From positions 1,488,001 through 1,552,000 of the forward strand of contig CBDFIW010000003.1 of the NCBI GenBank assembly GCA_965248255.1: a DNA stretch of 64,000 nucleotides, in the 5' to 3' direction. The DNA comes from JAKZVK01 sp965248255. Its GTDB lineage: Bacteria > Acidobacteriota > Terriglobia > Bryobacterales > UBA6623. The position numbers and the translations under genes were made by a program. This document shows, in pieces, positions 26,162 to 34,403 of this stretch. The notes below the pieces were generated by a model. That model did not search any database. It saw nothing but the letters and a program-made list of their open reading frames with translations, and was not told the origin of the DNA. Each line of letters opens with the position of its first letter. Positions within the stretch are counted from its first letter, which is position 1.

Positions 26162-28159
26162 TTAATCGGTGGCGTATAGCAAGAGGAGAAACACTCCCAC
26201 AGCCAAGAACATCCCAATGAAGAAGTAAACCACGTACATCTGGGACTTGAGCGCTTTGACATCGGGCGTGCCGGTCTGAGCAGCCTGCAGACCCTGGACG
26301 ATTGCCTGCGAGATCTGAGTGCCCATGTCGTGCATGGCTTCGAGCGAGCCTTCGTTTGCTCCCTCGCCCACGGGAACTCCTTCTTCTCTCAGCCTCTCTT
26401 CGAGCGATTCGAGACGCAGGACCATCTCGGCGACCCGCGGGTCCGACAAGCCTTCTTCGCCTTCGACCGGGGACTGAAGACTGTCCAAGCGCTTTGCAAT
26501 CTCCTCGATGTCCGCGCGCACGTTCTGCTCGGGCAAGTTTTGTTCAACGGTCGAAAGGCGGTGAGAGAACTCGGCCACACGCGGGTCCGGGATCGGCTCG
26601 CGCCTGCCTTCCTCTAGGTCCGAGAGGCGGGCGAAGATCTCGTTCGTCCGAGAGTCGCTTGGGCCGGCCGCGGCACTCTCCTCGACAGCGAGAATGCGGC
26701 GGCTGATGTCGTCCACGACAGAGTCAGGCGGAAGGTCGATCTGGCCGGCTTCGAGAGCTTCGAGGCGCTGAGTCAACCCATCAATGCGGGCCGCGGAGGA
26801 ATCCCCTTCGGCCGGCGCTGCTTCCAGCACCTCGAGCCGCTCTGTCAACTCGTCCATGCGGCTTGAGGAGGGTCTTTCTCCCGACGCCGTTTCCAGTGCG
26901 CTCAGCCGTTCTTCGATAGCGCCGGTCTCTACCGGCTCTGAGTCCTCGCTCGTCTGTTCCTCGAGGCTCGAGATGCGCTGAAGGACATCGTCAAACCGCG
27001 GATCGACGGCGGGGTCCGCAGATTCGAGACTCTGCAAACGCTCCGCCATTTCGCCGAGGCGCGAATCGTCCGCAGATGCCGTGACCGCGGCTTCTACCTT
27101 GTCGAGGCGATCGACCACGGGGTCAAGATTGGGCTCGGGTCGCTCGGCGGCGCTGGCTTCTACATCGGTCACACGGTCACTCAGCGAAGCAATGCGCGCG
27201 CCGGCATCCTCTCTCTGCAAGCGGGCATCTAGGTCCGCCAGGCGTTCTCCCAGCTCATCCCATCGCGAATTGTCGGCTGGCTGTTCGAGCCGCTCTTCTA
27301 GAGTGGACAGCTGTGCCGTCACCTCGCCAAGCCGGGAATCGGTCTGCGTGCTGCTTGCGAGATGTTCCAGATCTGCCAGCCGCTCCACAAGGTTTTCGAC
27401 GCGCGGGTCAGGCGGCACCGCGCCGGCGGCCTCTTCCAGTGAATGAACGCGGGAGGCGATCTGGGCTAACTGCTCGTCCTGTACCGAGCGTTCTGCCTTG
27501 GCTTGCAAGGAACTCACGCGTTCCACTAGCTCCTCGATCTCAGAGGCGGGCGAGGACTTCTGCAATTGCTCCTCAAGATCGAATAAGCGTGTGATCAAAG
27601 TATCGACCCGAGGGTCCGCAGGTTCTTGCGCAGAGGCGTTCTCCACCCGGGCCAGACGCGCGTCCAGGCTTGCCAGCTGCTCGCTATCTTCATCCTGCAC
27701 GGCGGCTTCCAGTTGCTCAACCCGCTGCGTCACTTCCGACAGATGGTCAGTCTCAGCGGTCTTCTTCGTAGCCGCTTCGAGCGAGGCCGTACGGATTACG
27801 AGGTCGTCGGTGCGGGGGTCCGTGGCCGAAATGCTAGAGATCTTCCCCGCCAGGTCATCCAAGCGGGATGCGAGCCTGTCGGTAATGTCCTTGTCCGGCG
27901 CAGTGGGCTGGCCCTCGAGGGCGGTCAACCGATGAGCCACTTCGTTCAGGATCGGGTCCGATGTCCCGTCGCTGACCTTTTTCTCGAGTTCGGCGACCCG
28001 CACTAGGGCGGAGCCGATGCGCGGGTCTGTCGCTAGGGCGCCGAGTTGGCCTTCGAAGGAGGCCATGCGTTTTTCGACGTCTTTCCAGTGTTGATCGTCG
28101 GGCAGTCCGGCGACAGAGTCGCTGTTGCTCTCGCCGGTCGAGGCGTTGGTGTTTGGCAA
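26162..28159 (-). CDS. Tail-anchored repetitive coiled-coil protein
   Basis: 665 residues from TTG 28157-28159, chosen because GGGAGG lies 8-9 nt upstream and no nearby ATG does. About 23 degenerate units of roughly 25-27 residues with the pattern D-s-R-v-x-e-l-x-x-R-L-x-x-L-E (for example DPRVENLVERLADLE, DPRFDDVLQRISSLE, DPRVAEMVLRLESLE) fill residues 30-600. The C-terminus carries one membrane helix (VVYFFIGMFLAVGVFLLLLY) and only three more residues, and there is no signal peptide, so the coiled-coil rod should be cytoplasmic and tail-anchored. Acidic overall. No family recognised; a scaffold or spacer role at the inner membrane is inference. Confidence 0.75.
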   Translation of the reverse strand: MPNTNASTGESNSDSVAGLPDDQHWKDVEKRMASFEGQLGALATDPRIGSALVRVAELEKKVSDGTSDPILNEVAHRLTALEGQPTAPDKDITDRLASRLDDLAGKISSISATDPRTDDLVIRTASLEAATKKTAETDHLSEVTQRVEQLEAAVQDEDSEQLASLDARLARVENASAQEPADPRVDTLITRLFDLEEQLQKSSPASEIEELVERVSSLQAKAERSVQDEQLAQIASRVHSLEEAAGAVPPDPRVENLVERLADLEHLASSTQTDSRLGEVTAQLSTLEERLEQPADNSRWDELGERLADLDARLQREDAGARIASLSDRVTDVEASAAERPEPNLDPVVDRLDKVEAAVTASADDSRLGEMAERLQSLESADPAVDPRFDDVLQRISSLEEQTSEDSEPVETGAIEERLSALETASGERPSSSRMDELTERLEVLEAAPAEGDSSAARIDGLTQRLEALEAGQIDLPPDSVVDDISRRILAVEESAAAGPSDSRTNEIFARLSDLEEGRREPIPDPRVAEFSHRLSTVEQNLPEQNVRADIEEIAKRLDSLQSPVEGEEGLSDPRVAEMVLRLESLEERLREEGVPVGEGANEGSLEAMHDMGTQISQAIVQGLQAAQTGTPDVKALKSQMYVVYFFIGMFLAVGVFLLLLYATD

Positions 28160-28476
28160 GGCGGCGTTCCTCCCGGGGTCTGAGGACGGAAGCTGTTGAG
28201 CCTAAAAGTGATAGGACCGGCTCATACTACTTCCATTCTACAGTTTTGTGCCACCGCGGGCGAACGACAATAAGCGTGTCAACCTAGTTCCCTAGGTAAG
28301 AAATCCTAGCGGGTGGTCTCCCCGTACCATGACCTTGCTTGGTACTATCCGCTCGAGGAACTCCGGCATTGTGAGGGCCTTGCGGCACGGATACTGCGGG
28401 GATGAAGAGCCATCCGCGAGCAGGCAAGCAGAAGCTAGCCGACCACTCGTGGCGGCCGACGGCAAGGCCCGGCGAG
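28160..28476. other. Intergenic region, promoter side of the coiled-coil gene
   Basis: 317 bases between two minus-strand genes. An open frame on the plus strand at 28329-28544 has no ribosome site, unusual composition and overlaps acpH, so I do not call it. No RNA gene or hairpin with a T tract is visible. Confidence 0.4.
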
Positions 28477-29097
28477 TTAAGGTGCCCGCTGACTGGCCCT
28501 TGGGTGAGATGGGTTCTGCGTTCGTAGGTGATCGGCGTAGGTGATCAGTTGTGGGAAGAATTCGATGAAGTCGGAGTTCAGCGGGCCGTAGTGTTGTTCG
28601 AGCTGTGAAACGCCTTCCGGGAGCGGGTTTTGCCTCTTCAGACGTCGTGACAGGCCTTGCAATGTCCGTCGGACACCCTCGACGGTTTGATAACGGCCCA
28701 GCCAGTTTTGCTCTACCATGAACGGCACGATGCGCCGCAATCGGGGGGGCAGGCGGTCCTGATTCTGCGTGAGCACACCGTAGGTTCTTTGAGCGAAGTG
28801 GTCGAGGCTGGTCTCCGGAGAGTAGTCCCTCCAGCCAACCGCGAGGAAGTGATCATAGAAAATGTCGACGAGGACACCGGCGTAGCGCCGGTAGGGCGGG
28901 GGCATACGCCTCTTGCTGCGAATGACAATCGCGTTGGCGTCGGTGAAGCTGTCGACTCGCTGGTGCATTCGAATCCCGGCACGGACGGCCTCCGGGTAAG
29001 CCCCGACATCGACGCCCTGGACGAAGTCCCCCATCAGATTGCCGATGATCGACTCGGGAGCGCTACCCGCGAGAAAGAGATGTGCCAGGAAGTTCAT
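28477..29097 (-). CDS. acpH: Acyl carrier protein phosphodiesterase (AcpH/DUF479)
   Basis: 206 residues, near the usual length of about 193. Removes the phosphopantetheine arm from holo-ACP. Family motifs: MNFLAHLFLAG at the start, IGNLMGDFVQG, GIRMHQRVDSFTD (HxxxDxxTD metal-binding segment), RYAGVLVDIFYDHFLA, and the C-terminal LNSDFIEFFPQL. Metal-binding Asp and His residues are all in place. The extra C-terminal 15 residues are basic and poorly conserved. Divergent from the small membrane-anchored gene at 29307. Confidence 0.9.
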   Translation of the reverse strand: MNFLAHLFLAGSAPESIIGNLMGDFVQGVDVGAYPEAVRAGIRMHQRVDSFTDANAIVIRSKRRMPPPYRRYAGVLVDIFYDHFLAVGWRDYSPETSLDHFAQRTYGVLTQNQDRLPPRLRRIVPFMVEQNWLGRYQTVEGVRRTLQGLSRRLKRQNPLPEGVSQLEQHYGPLNSDFIEFFPQLITYADHLRTQNPSHPRASQRAP

Positions 29098-29306
29098 CGT
29101 GCCAAGGCGGTTTCTGGGCCGGTCACATCACAATGCCTTCCAGTTACCTTAGGGTCAAGGGGGATCGGCGGACAGCTCTGCTCCGCTTTCGGCGGAAGTT
29201 TCGCGCGGTGAAACCCGGTCATCCGGCCTATCATGGCCAGGTATGCTTGGGCTCCGAAGCGAATTCCGAGACACCGGGAGATGTCCCCAGGCGTCTATAG
29301 ACTGAC

Positions 29307-29813
29307 ATGAAACAGTATCAATTCATACTGGCGGGCCTCGTGGGCGCATGTGTGCTGGTCTTGGGCTCACTCGAAATCAGCGACTGGAAGACGGCGCAGC
29401 TCGAGGGCACGATCACGAACGTCCGTACGCTCGGCATGGACCAGCACAGCTCTGTTGCCATCGTCGATATCGAAGCCGTAAATCCGTCGGACATCCAGAT
29501 GATGATCGGCGAGCGCACGGTGACCGTACTTGATGCGGAAGGCATTCGCCGCCAAGGCAAGACAATCAGCGCGCCCGACCTCAAAGGGTTGTTCCAATAC
29601 TTCCCGGGCTTGGGAGGCATCGACAACGAGCCCCTGCTCAACCGCGTGCGTATCCAGCCGGGTGGAGCTGTCTTTGGAATGATTGCGGCGCGGTTCGAGA
29701 TCCCCAAACATGCGCTGGACTTGCGGCAGGAATTGATCCTGCGGCTGGCCGATGTCGATGGCAGTGTGACCGAGATCCGCCAGGAACAAGAGCCTTTCGA
29801 GGGAGTGCGATAG
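29307..29813 (+). CDS. Conserved-looking hypothetical protein with N-terminal membrane anchor
   Basis: 168 residues. Residues 4-24 are hydrophobic (FILAGLVGACVLVLGSLEI) and form either an anchor or an uncleaved signal. The remainder is beta-rich: LEGTITNVRTLGMDQHSSVA, IVDIEAVNPSDIQMMIGERT, then RVRIQPGGAVFGMIAARFEI and LRQELILRLADVDGSVTEIR. The layout resembles small FxLYD/LEA-like extracytoplasmic domains, but no family is firmly recognised. No convincing ribosome site. It precedes the response-regulator gene by 124 nt and might be cotranscribed. Confidence 0.65.
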   Translation: MKQYQFILAGLVGACVLVLGSLEISDWKTAQLEGTITNVRTLGMDQHSSVAIVDIEAVNPSDIQMMIGERTVTVLDAEGIRRQGKTISAPDLKGLFQYFPGLGGIDNEPLLNRVRIQPGGAVFGMIAARFEIPKHALDLRQELILRLADVDGSVTEIRQEQEPFEGVR

Positions 29814-29937
29814 ATGCCCGGTGTTTTGATCGCGGGAGCCCCCGATCGTCTGCAAGAGGGAACGAGGAAACCAAGAGATCTACTGCTTCGGCCGATAAGA
29901 CTACCGGACGCGTTCGAGCCGGCCAACGAACCTATAT

Positions 29938-31227
29938 ATGTCCGCTGTCAGGATTCTCATCGTTGACGACGATCCGACTATCCGCTCCGTCTTGGACCGT
30001 TGGCTTACTGAAGCGGCACTGGGCGAGGTGCATCAGGCCGGGGACGGTAGCGAAGGTCTTGAAGTCCTCTCTGAGACCGGAGTAGATCTCGTACTGCTCG
30101 ACATCAAGATGCCCAACGTAAGTGGCATTGAGATGCTCACCGTGCTGCGGGCGGACCCCAAGCTCAAAGACCTCGAGGTGGTCATCATCTCTTCGACGGG
30201 CTCGACCGACGAGATCCGCGAAGCAATGCGGCTGAAGATCGCCGACTACATCCGCAAGCCGCTGGACCGTGAAAAATCCATGGCGCGCATTTCAGCCGCC
30301 GCGGACCGTATTCTCGAAAAACGGCGGGCCCGGGCCGAAGCAGAGAGGGTGACACGGCCGAAGGTGCTGGTCGCCGACGGCGACGAAAGTTTTCGCGAGT
30401 TCGCGCGAACAACCCTCGACACCATTTGCCACTGCGGGACGGCCGGCAACGTGGGCCAACTCTTGGTCAAAGCCCTTAGCTTGCAGCCCAGCGTGATCTT
30501 GCTGTCCAACAACCTCCCGGGCCTCCAGCTCAACTTCATGGTCAAGAAGCTCCGAGCCATGGGATCGGAAGTTCACCTGCTGGGCGGGATCCAAGAGGAT
30601 GTGACGACTGAAGGCGCTGCAGGAACGGTGAGCCGGCACTTCATGCCAGCCGATTTCCGCACCGCTGTATCCCACATACTCGATGCCAAGAAACCGTCTC
30701 AGGCCGACGAGACCGCCGAAGCCGGTGAGCCTCCCGAAGCCGATCTGGCCTCTCTCCTGTCGGGTATCGAGCCCGAGCTGTTCAATACGATCCAGAGCGT
30801 GATCGAGAAGGCGACGGGAGCGGACCCCAAGGAGGTCGAGTCTCCATCCAACGAGACCGCTTTCGCTAGGTGCGGACGCGTACGTCTGGACTGCGACACG
30901 TCCCAAGTAGCCATCTATGCTGCCGTGAATTCGGGCGAGTCGATGATGCGGGACTTCGCCCTCTCGATGCTCGGAGTCGAGGACGAAAACCTCAACGACG
31001 AGACCCTCGGGTCGAGTCTGCGGGAGGTTCTTAGCGTGACCGGGGGAAAGATCAAGTCCTGCTGCGCGGCTCAACAAGTGGATCTCACCCTCAGATCCCC
31101 GGAGACGGGAGCCGACCTACCCGAGACGCCCGGCGAACCGCACTATCGGTGGAAGAAGTTCTTTGGGTGGGACGGCGAACAAGTCCTGGAGGTCTCGGTC
31201 ACGGCGATAGCGGCATCCGACGGCTAA
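29938..31227 (+). CDS. Response regulator: REC, degenerate REC, CheX-like domain
   Basis: 429 residues. Residues 4-120 are a full receiver domain: acidic pocket DDD at 10-12, phospho-acceptor Asp55 in LVLLDIKMP, Thr/Ser in IISSTGS and Lys in YIRKPL. Residues about 142-255 are a second receiver fold (PKVLVADGDESFREFART) in which the phospho-site segment reads VILLSNNLPG, so the Asp is lost. The C-terminus (about 300-425) looks like a CheX phosphatase domain (FARCGRVRLDCDTSQVAIYA, LREVLSVTGGKIKS), where the usual E-x-x-N catalytic pair appears as E-x-x-S. A regulator that may bind or dephosphorylate another receiver; no kinase gene is nearby. Confidence 0.8.
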   Translation: MSAVRILIVDDDPTIRSVLDRWLTEAALGEVHQAGDGSEGLEVLSETGVDLVLLDIKMPNVSGIEMLTVLRADPKLKDLEVVIISSTGSTDEIREAMRLKIADYIRKPLDREKSMARISAAADRILEKRRARAEAERVTRPKVLVADGDESFREFARTTLDTICHCGTAGNVGQLLVKALSLQPSVILLSNNLPGLQLNFMVKKLRAMGSEVHLLGGIQEDVTTEGAAGTVSRHFMPADFRTAVSHILDAKKPSQADETAEAGEPPEADLASLLSGIEPELFNTIQSVIEKATGADPKEVESPSNETAFARCGRVRLDCDTSQVAIYAAVNSGESMMRDFALSMLGVEDENLNDETLGSSLREVLSVTGGKIKSCCAAQQVDLTLRSPETGADLPETPGEPHYRWKKFFGWDGEQVLEVSVTAIAASDG

Positions 31228-31568
31228 GCTGGGCAGCGGTGGGAGGCTCGGGACTGTTACAAGCGGCAAGACGCGAATTTCGTAGCATCAAACAAGCGGT
31301 TGTCGCCTCGACCGCTCGTCCTGAGTTCTTTGACGGTCCTTCCCCTGTGTCTAGCTAGGACCCGACGAAGCTATCAAGAGTACCGTCTTGCCGTCCACCT
31401 GGTCAGCGGCAAGCGATACCCTACCCCACGCTGACATGCGCAAACGTTTGGTGTATGCTTGGGGCAGGCTGGCGCCCAGTCGCGCCCACAAAGTCGCAGG
31501 GGTCGGCCAACATCTCCGCGACACCTACTTCCCGTCGGTTAGACCGCTGCTTTGAAGGAGTTCTGGTT
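31228..31568. other. Intergenic region before the SelA-like gene
   Basis: 341 bases with no supported gene. The downstream frame is open to 31455, but AAGGAG at 31554-31559 and a Tat signal place the start at 31569. No hairpin or RNA gene recognised. Confidence 0.4.
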
Positions 31569-33161
31569 ATGAAGAAGACTACAGAAAAAAATGGATCCAA
31601 CCCGAGCCGCCGCGACGTGTTCCGCGTCGGGTCGATGGCCTCGGCCGCTGGGCTGCTGGCGGCTTTCCCGTCGAGCACCGCCGCGGCTGCCAGTGCCGCG
31701 CGCCTGCCCGTTCGCGGCGGCGGACCCAATGTCTATGAACGCATCGGCGTCCGGCCGTTCATCAACTGCACGTCTACCTACACCATCAACGGCGGTTCCG
31801 CCATGCTGCCCCAGGTGGTCGAAGCCATACACGAAGCGGCTTTCTATCACGTGAATCTCGATGAGTTGATGGCCAAAGCTGGCCCGCGCATCGCCGAGTT
31901 GCTGGGCGCCGAGGCGGCCATGGTCAGCTCCGGGGCCGCGGGAGCCGTTACGTGCGGCACGCTCGCCTGCGTGGCCGGCGGCGATCCGGAAAAGATCCAG
32001 CAGTTGCCCGACACGTCCGGGATCAAGAACGAAGTGGTTGTGCCGAAATGGTCGCGCAGCACCTATGACCACGCCGTGCGCACCACCGGTATTCGGATGG
32101 TTGAAGTCCAGACACTCGGCGATCTTGAAAGGGCCTTTGGCCCACGAACCGCCATGGCGCATGCCCAGGTCAACCTTTTGCGCGACGGCAACCCTTTCTC
32201 GCTGGCCGAGTTCGTTGCCGCCTCGCACAAGAACGGCGTGCCGGTGCTGATCGACGCCGCGGCCGACCTGCCGCTGGTTCCCAACCCGCTTCTCTCCCAG
32301 GGGGTCGACCTGGTTGCCTATAGTGGCGGCAAGATCCTTAGGGGACCCCAAACCGGGGGCATTCTACTTGGCCGCAAGGATCTCATCACAGCCGCCTTCG
32401 CAAACAGCGCGCCGCACCATGCTTTTGCGCGCGCCATGAAGGTCAGCAAGGAGGAGGTCATGGGCGTGCTCGCCGCGGTCGAATCCCTCATCAACGGGCC
32501 GCGCAACCGTCAAGCCGAGGACGACCTGTGGCGCTCCTGGTACAAGGACATTAGCAACCGCATCACCAAGGTCAACGGTGTCAAGACCAACGTACGTCAA
32601 CCCCGCACGGCGGCCAACTATCCTGTCCTCAACGTCGAGTGGGACCCCAAGAAGATCGGCCTGACGGCGGGCGAGGTCGGTCAGATGCTGCTCGACGGCG
32701 AGCCGCGCGTGATGACCCATGCCGGAGGCAACGGGACCACCTTCATCCTCCGTCCCTGTGCCATGTACGACGGCGAACAGAAAATGGTCGCCGAACGGCT
32801 GCACGACATCTTCAGCAACGCTCCGGGCGAGAAGCCGAAGCCGTCGCTCGAGCCCCCGACGGTCACCGTCGACGGCCACTGGGACGTTGACATCCAGTTC
32901 TCGGTCGGCTCGACACACCACAAGGTGTTCCTTGCCGCCGACGGCAACAACCTAACCGGACGCCACACGGGCCGTATCACGAGCGCGCCGGTCCGCGGGA
33001 CGGTCAGCGGCAACAAGGTAGATTTCACCGGCGGCGGTAAAATCGAGGCCACCGGCTTGCACTACAACTTCACCGGCCACGTTCAGGGGGACCACATGAG
33101 CGGCGAGGTCAGCCTAGGCGAGTACGGCACTGCCCGCTGGACGGCCAAACGCAGCGCCTAG
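31569..33161 (+). CDS. Tat-exported SelA-like PLP-dependent enzyme with C-terminal beta domain
   Basis: 530 residues from ATG 31569 with AAGGAG 9 nt upstream. Tat signal (SRRDVFRVGSMASAAGLLAA). Residues about 55-420 are a fold-type I PLP protein of the SelA-like group: RPFINCTSTYTINGGSAM, VSSGAAGAVTCGTLACVAGG, VLIDAAADLPLV and the PLP-binding Lys255 in YSGGKILRGPQTGG. Such proteins are usually cytoplasmic lyases or selenium transferases; no selB or selD is present and the export signal argues against a role in selenocysteine synthesis. Residues about 430-530 form an added beta domain (GHWDVDIQFSVGSTHHKVFL ... GEVSLGEYGTARWTAKR). Substrate unknown. Confidence 0.85.
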   Translation: MKKTTEKNGSNPSRRDVFRVGSMASAAGLLAAFPSSTAAAASAARLPVRGGGPNVYERIGVRPFINCTSTYTINGGSAMLPQVVEAIHEAAFYHVNLDELMAKAGPRIAELLGAEAAMVSSGAAGAVTCGTLACVAGGDPEKIQQLPDTSGIKNEVVVPKWSRSTYDHAVRTTGIRMVEVQTLGDLERAFGPRTAMAHAQVNLLRDGNPFSLAEFVAASHKNGVPVLIDAAADLPLVPNPLLSQGVDLVAYSGGKILRGPQTGGILLGRKDLITAAFANSAPHHAFARAMKVSKEEVMGVLAAVESLINGPRNRQAEDDLWRSWYKDISNRITKVNGVKTNVRQPRTAANYPVLNVEWDPKKIGLTAGEVGQMLLDGEPRVMTHAGGNGTTFILRPCAMYDGEQKMVAERLHDIFSNAPGEKPKPSLEPPTVTVDGHWDVDIQFSVGSTHHKVFLAADGNNLTGRHTGRITSAPVRGTVSGNKVDFTGGGKIEATGLHYNFTGHVQGDHMSGEVSLGEYGTARWTAKRSA

Positions 33162-33177
33162 CCGACCGAGACCTGCG

Positions 33178-33209
33178 ACGGGGGCGCACGCAGTGCCCCC
33201 GTTTTCTTT
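33178..33209 (+). terminator. Rho-independent terminator after the SelA-like gene
   Basis: Stem ACGGGGGC (33178-33185) pairs with GCCCCCGT (33195-33202), 9-nt loop, followed by TTTTCTTT. It sits 16 nt past the stop codon and before the convergent amidohydrolase gene. Confidence 0.8.
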
Positions 33210-33221
33210 GTCGCTCTTACC

Positions 33222-34202
33222 TCAGCGCGCGAAGAAGAACTTCTCCGCTGTCGTGACCAGGATGCGCTCCTTGTCAGACGTGCTCAGAAAATCGGCATGG
33301 TCACGGATCAGCGCCACAGAGTCGTCGTACTTGTGGGGCGGCTGCACCTGGAACGGGCAATCACTCTCCCACATGCACCGTTCTGGACCGTAGGCGTCGA
33401 CCACCCGCTCAATCATCGGCAGCAAGTCAGTGTAAGGCGGCTTCGCGTCACCCAAGGCGTAGAAGGCGCCCACCTTTACCTGGATATTCTTGTGCTTCGC
33501 TAGGCCGCACAATTCTTCGACTTGATCATCCTCCACGGGCGCGCCGGCCCCGATGCGCGCCAAGTGGTCAATGATCACCGGCGTATCGGGGTACTTCGTG
33601 CACATGCGGCCGACTTCGGGCATGTCGCCGGGGTTCATCAGGAAGCTCAGCGCCAGATTGTGCTTGGCGCCGGTTTGGAACATCTTGTCCCACTTGGGGT
33701 GGCTCATCCATTGCTCGCCTAACTCGTCTTTGCGGCGGATACCACCCCGAACACGGAAGGCGTAGGTGCGCTTCTTCGCCAAGTCGATCATCATCTGGGA
33801 CGCATCGGGCGCGTCGTCATCGAGAACGTCCGGCAAGACCCCGGTGCCGACGAAGTTCTCCGGGTGTTTTTCCATCATGTCGAGCATGCAAGAGTGGTCG
33901 GTCCGGTAGAACGACATCTGGATGAGGTTGATGCGGTTCACCCCCGAGGGCTTGCAGTGGGCGAACAGCTCCTCGGGGGTGAAGCTGGCCGGCTTCATAT
34001 TCTCTTTCTTGAAGTCGGGGTGGAGTGGGTACTTGTCGGTGTCGGGCGTCCAGATGTGAACGTGAGCATCGATAATGCGGCCGTCGAGTGCGGCTGTTGC
34101 CTCAGGAGCTTCGCCGGCCTCCTCGTGCGAGCCGCAGGCCCCCAGTGCTCCTGTCAGGGCTCCTGCCCCGCCGGCTGCGATCAGCCATTCCCGTCGTGTC
34201 AT
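33222..34202 (-). CDS. Amidohydrolase (TIM-barrel, amidohydrolase_2) with export signal
   Basis: 326 residues from ATG 34200-34202. N-terminus TRREWLIAAGGAGALTGALG AC is a Tat-like lipoprotein signal. The barrel has the features of the amidohydrolase-2 group (decarboxylases and lactonases): IIDAHVHIW (first metal His pair), TPVIIDHLARIG (His), and CMWESDCPFQ (catalytic Asp) near the end. Relatives include 4-sulfomuconolactone hydrolase and 2-pyrone-4,6-dicarboxylate lactonase; the substrate here cannot be deduced. Convergent with the SelA-like gene. Confidence 0.87.
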   Translation of the reverse strand: MTRREWLIAAGGAGALTGALGACGSHEEAGEAPEATAALDGRIIDAHVHIWTPDTDKYPLHPDFKKENMKPASFTPEELFAHCKPSGVNRINLIQMSFYRTDHSCMLDMMEKHPENFVGTGVLPDVLDDDAPDASQMMIDLAKKRTYAFRVRGGIRRKDELGEQWMSHPKWDKMFQTGAKHNLALSFLMNPGDMPEVGRMCTKYPDTPVIIDHLARIGAGAPVEDDQVEELCGLAKHKNIQVKVGAFYALGDAKPPYTDLLPMIERVVDAYGPERCMWESDCPFQVQPPHKYDDSVALIRDHADFLSTSDKERILVTTAEKFFFAR

Positions 34203-34403
34203 AGAGGATTACCTCCGTTCGTTCCGGCCTTTCATATCGGAGCTCCGGACAGAGACGCGGGTGTGAACCCGCGCGCTCCCTCAAGGTCGCAACTCTATCC
34301 GGTCCGTCAGGAAGACCCTACTTGGTTCCGGCTCGTCCGGGTCAAGCAACGGTAAGATGTGCCCCAGCCCGTCCACTCGGCCTCGCCTCAAACCCCAGCG
34401 CCC

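Noticed and set aside
26162..28159. CRISPR-like or tandem DNA repeat
   Set aside because: Repetition is at protein level only; the DNA units are degenerate, without constant repeats and unique spacers.
28329..28544. 71-codon plus-strand frame
   Set aside because: Overlaps acpH, lacks a ribosome site and has a composition typical of shadow frames.
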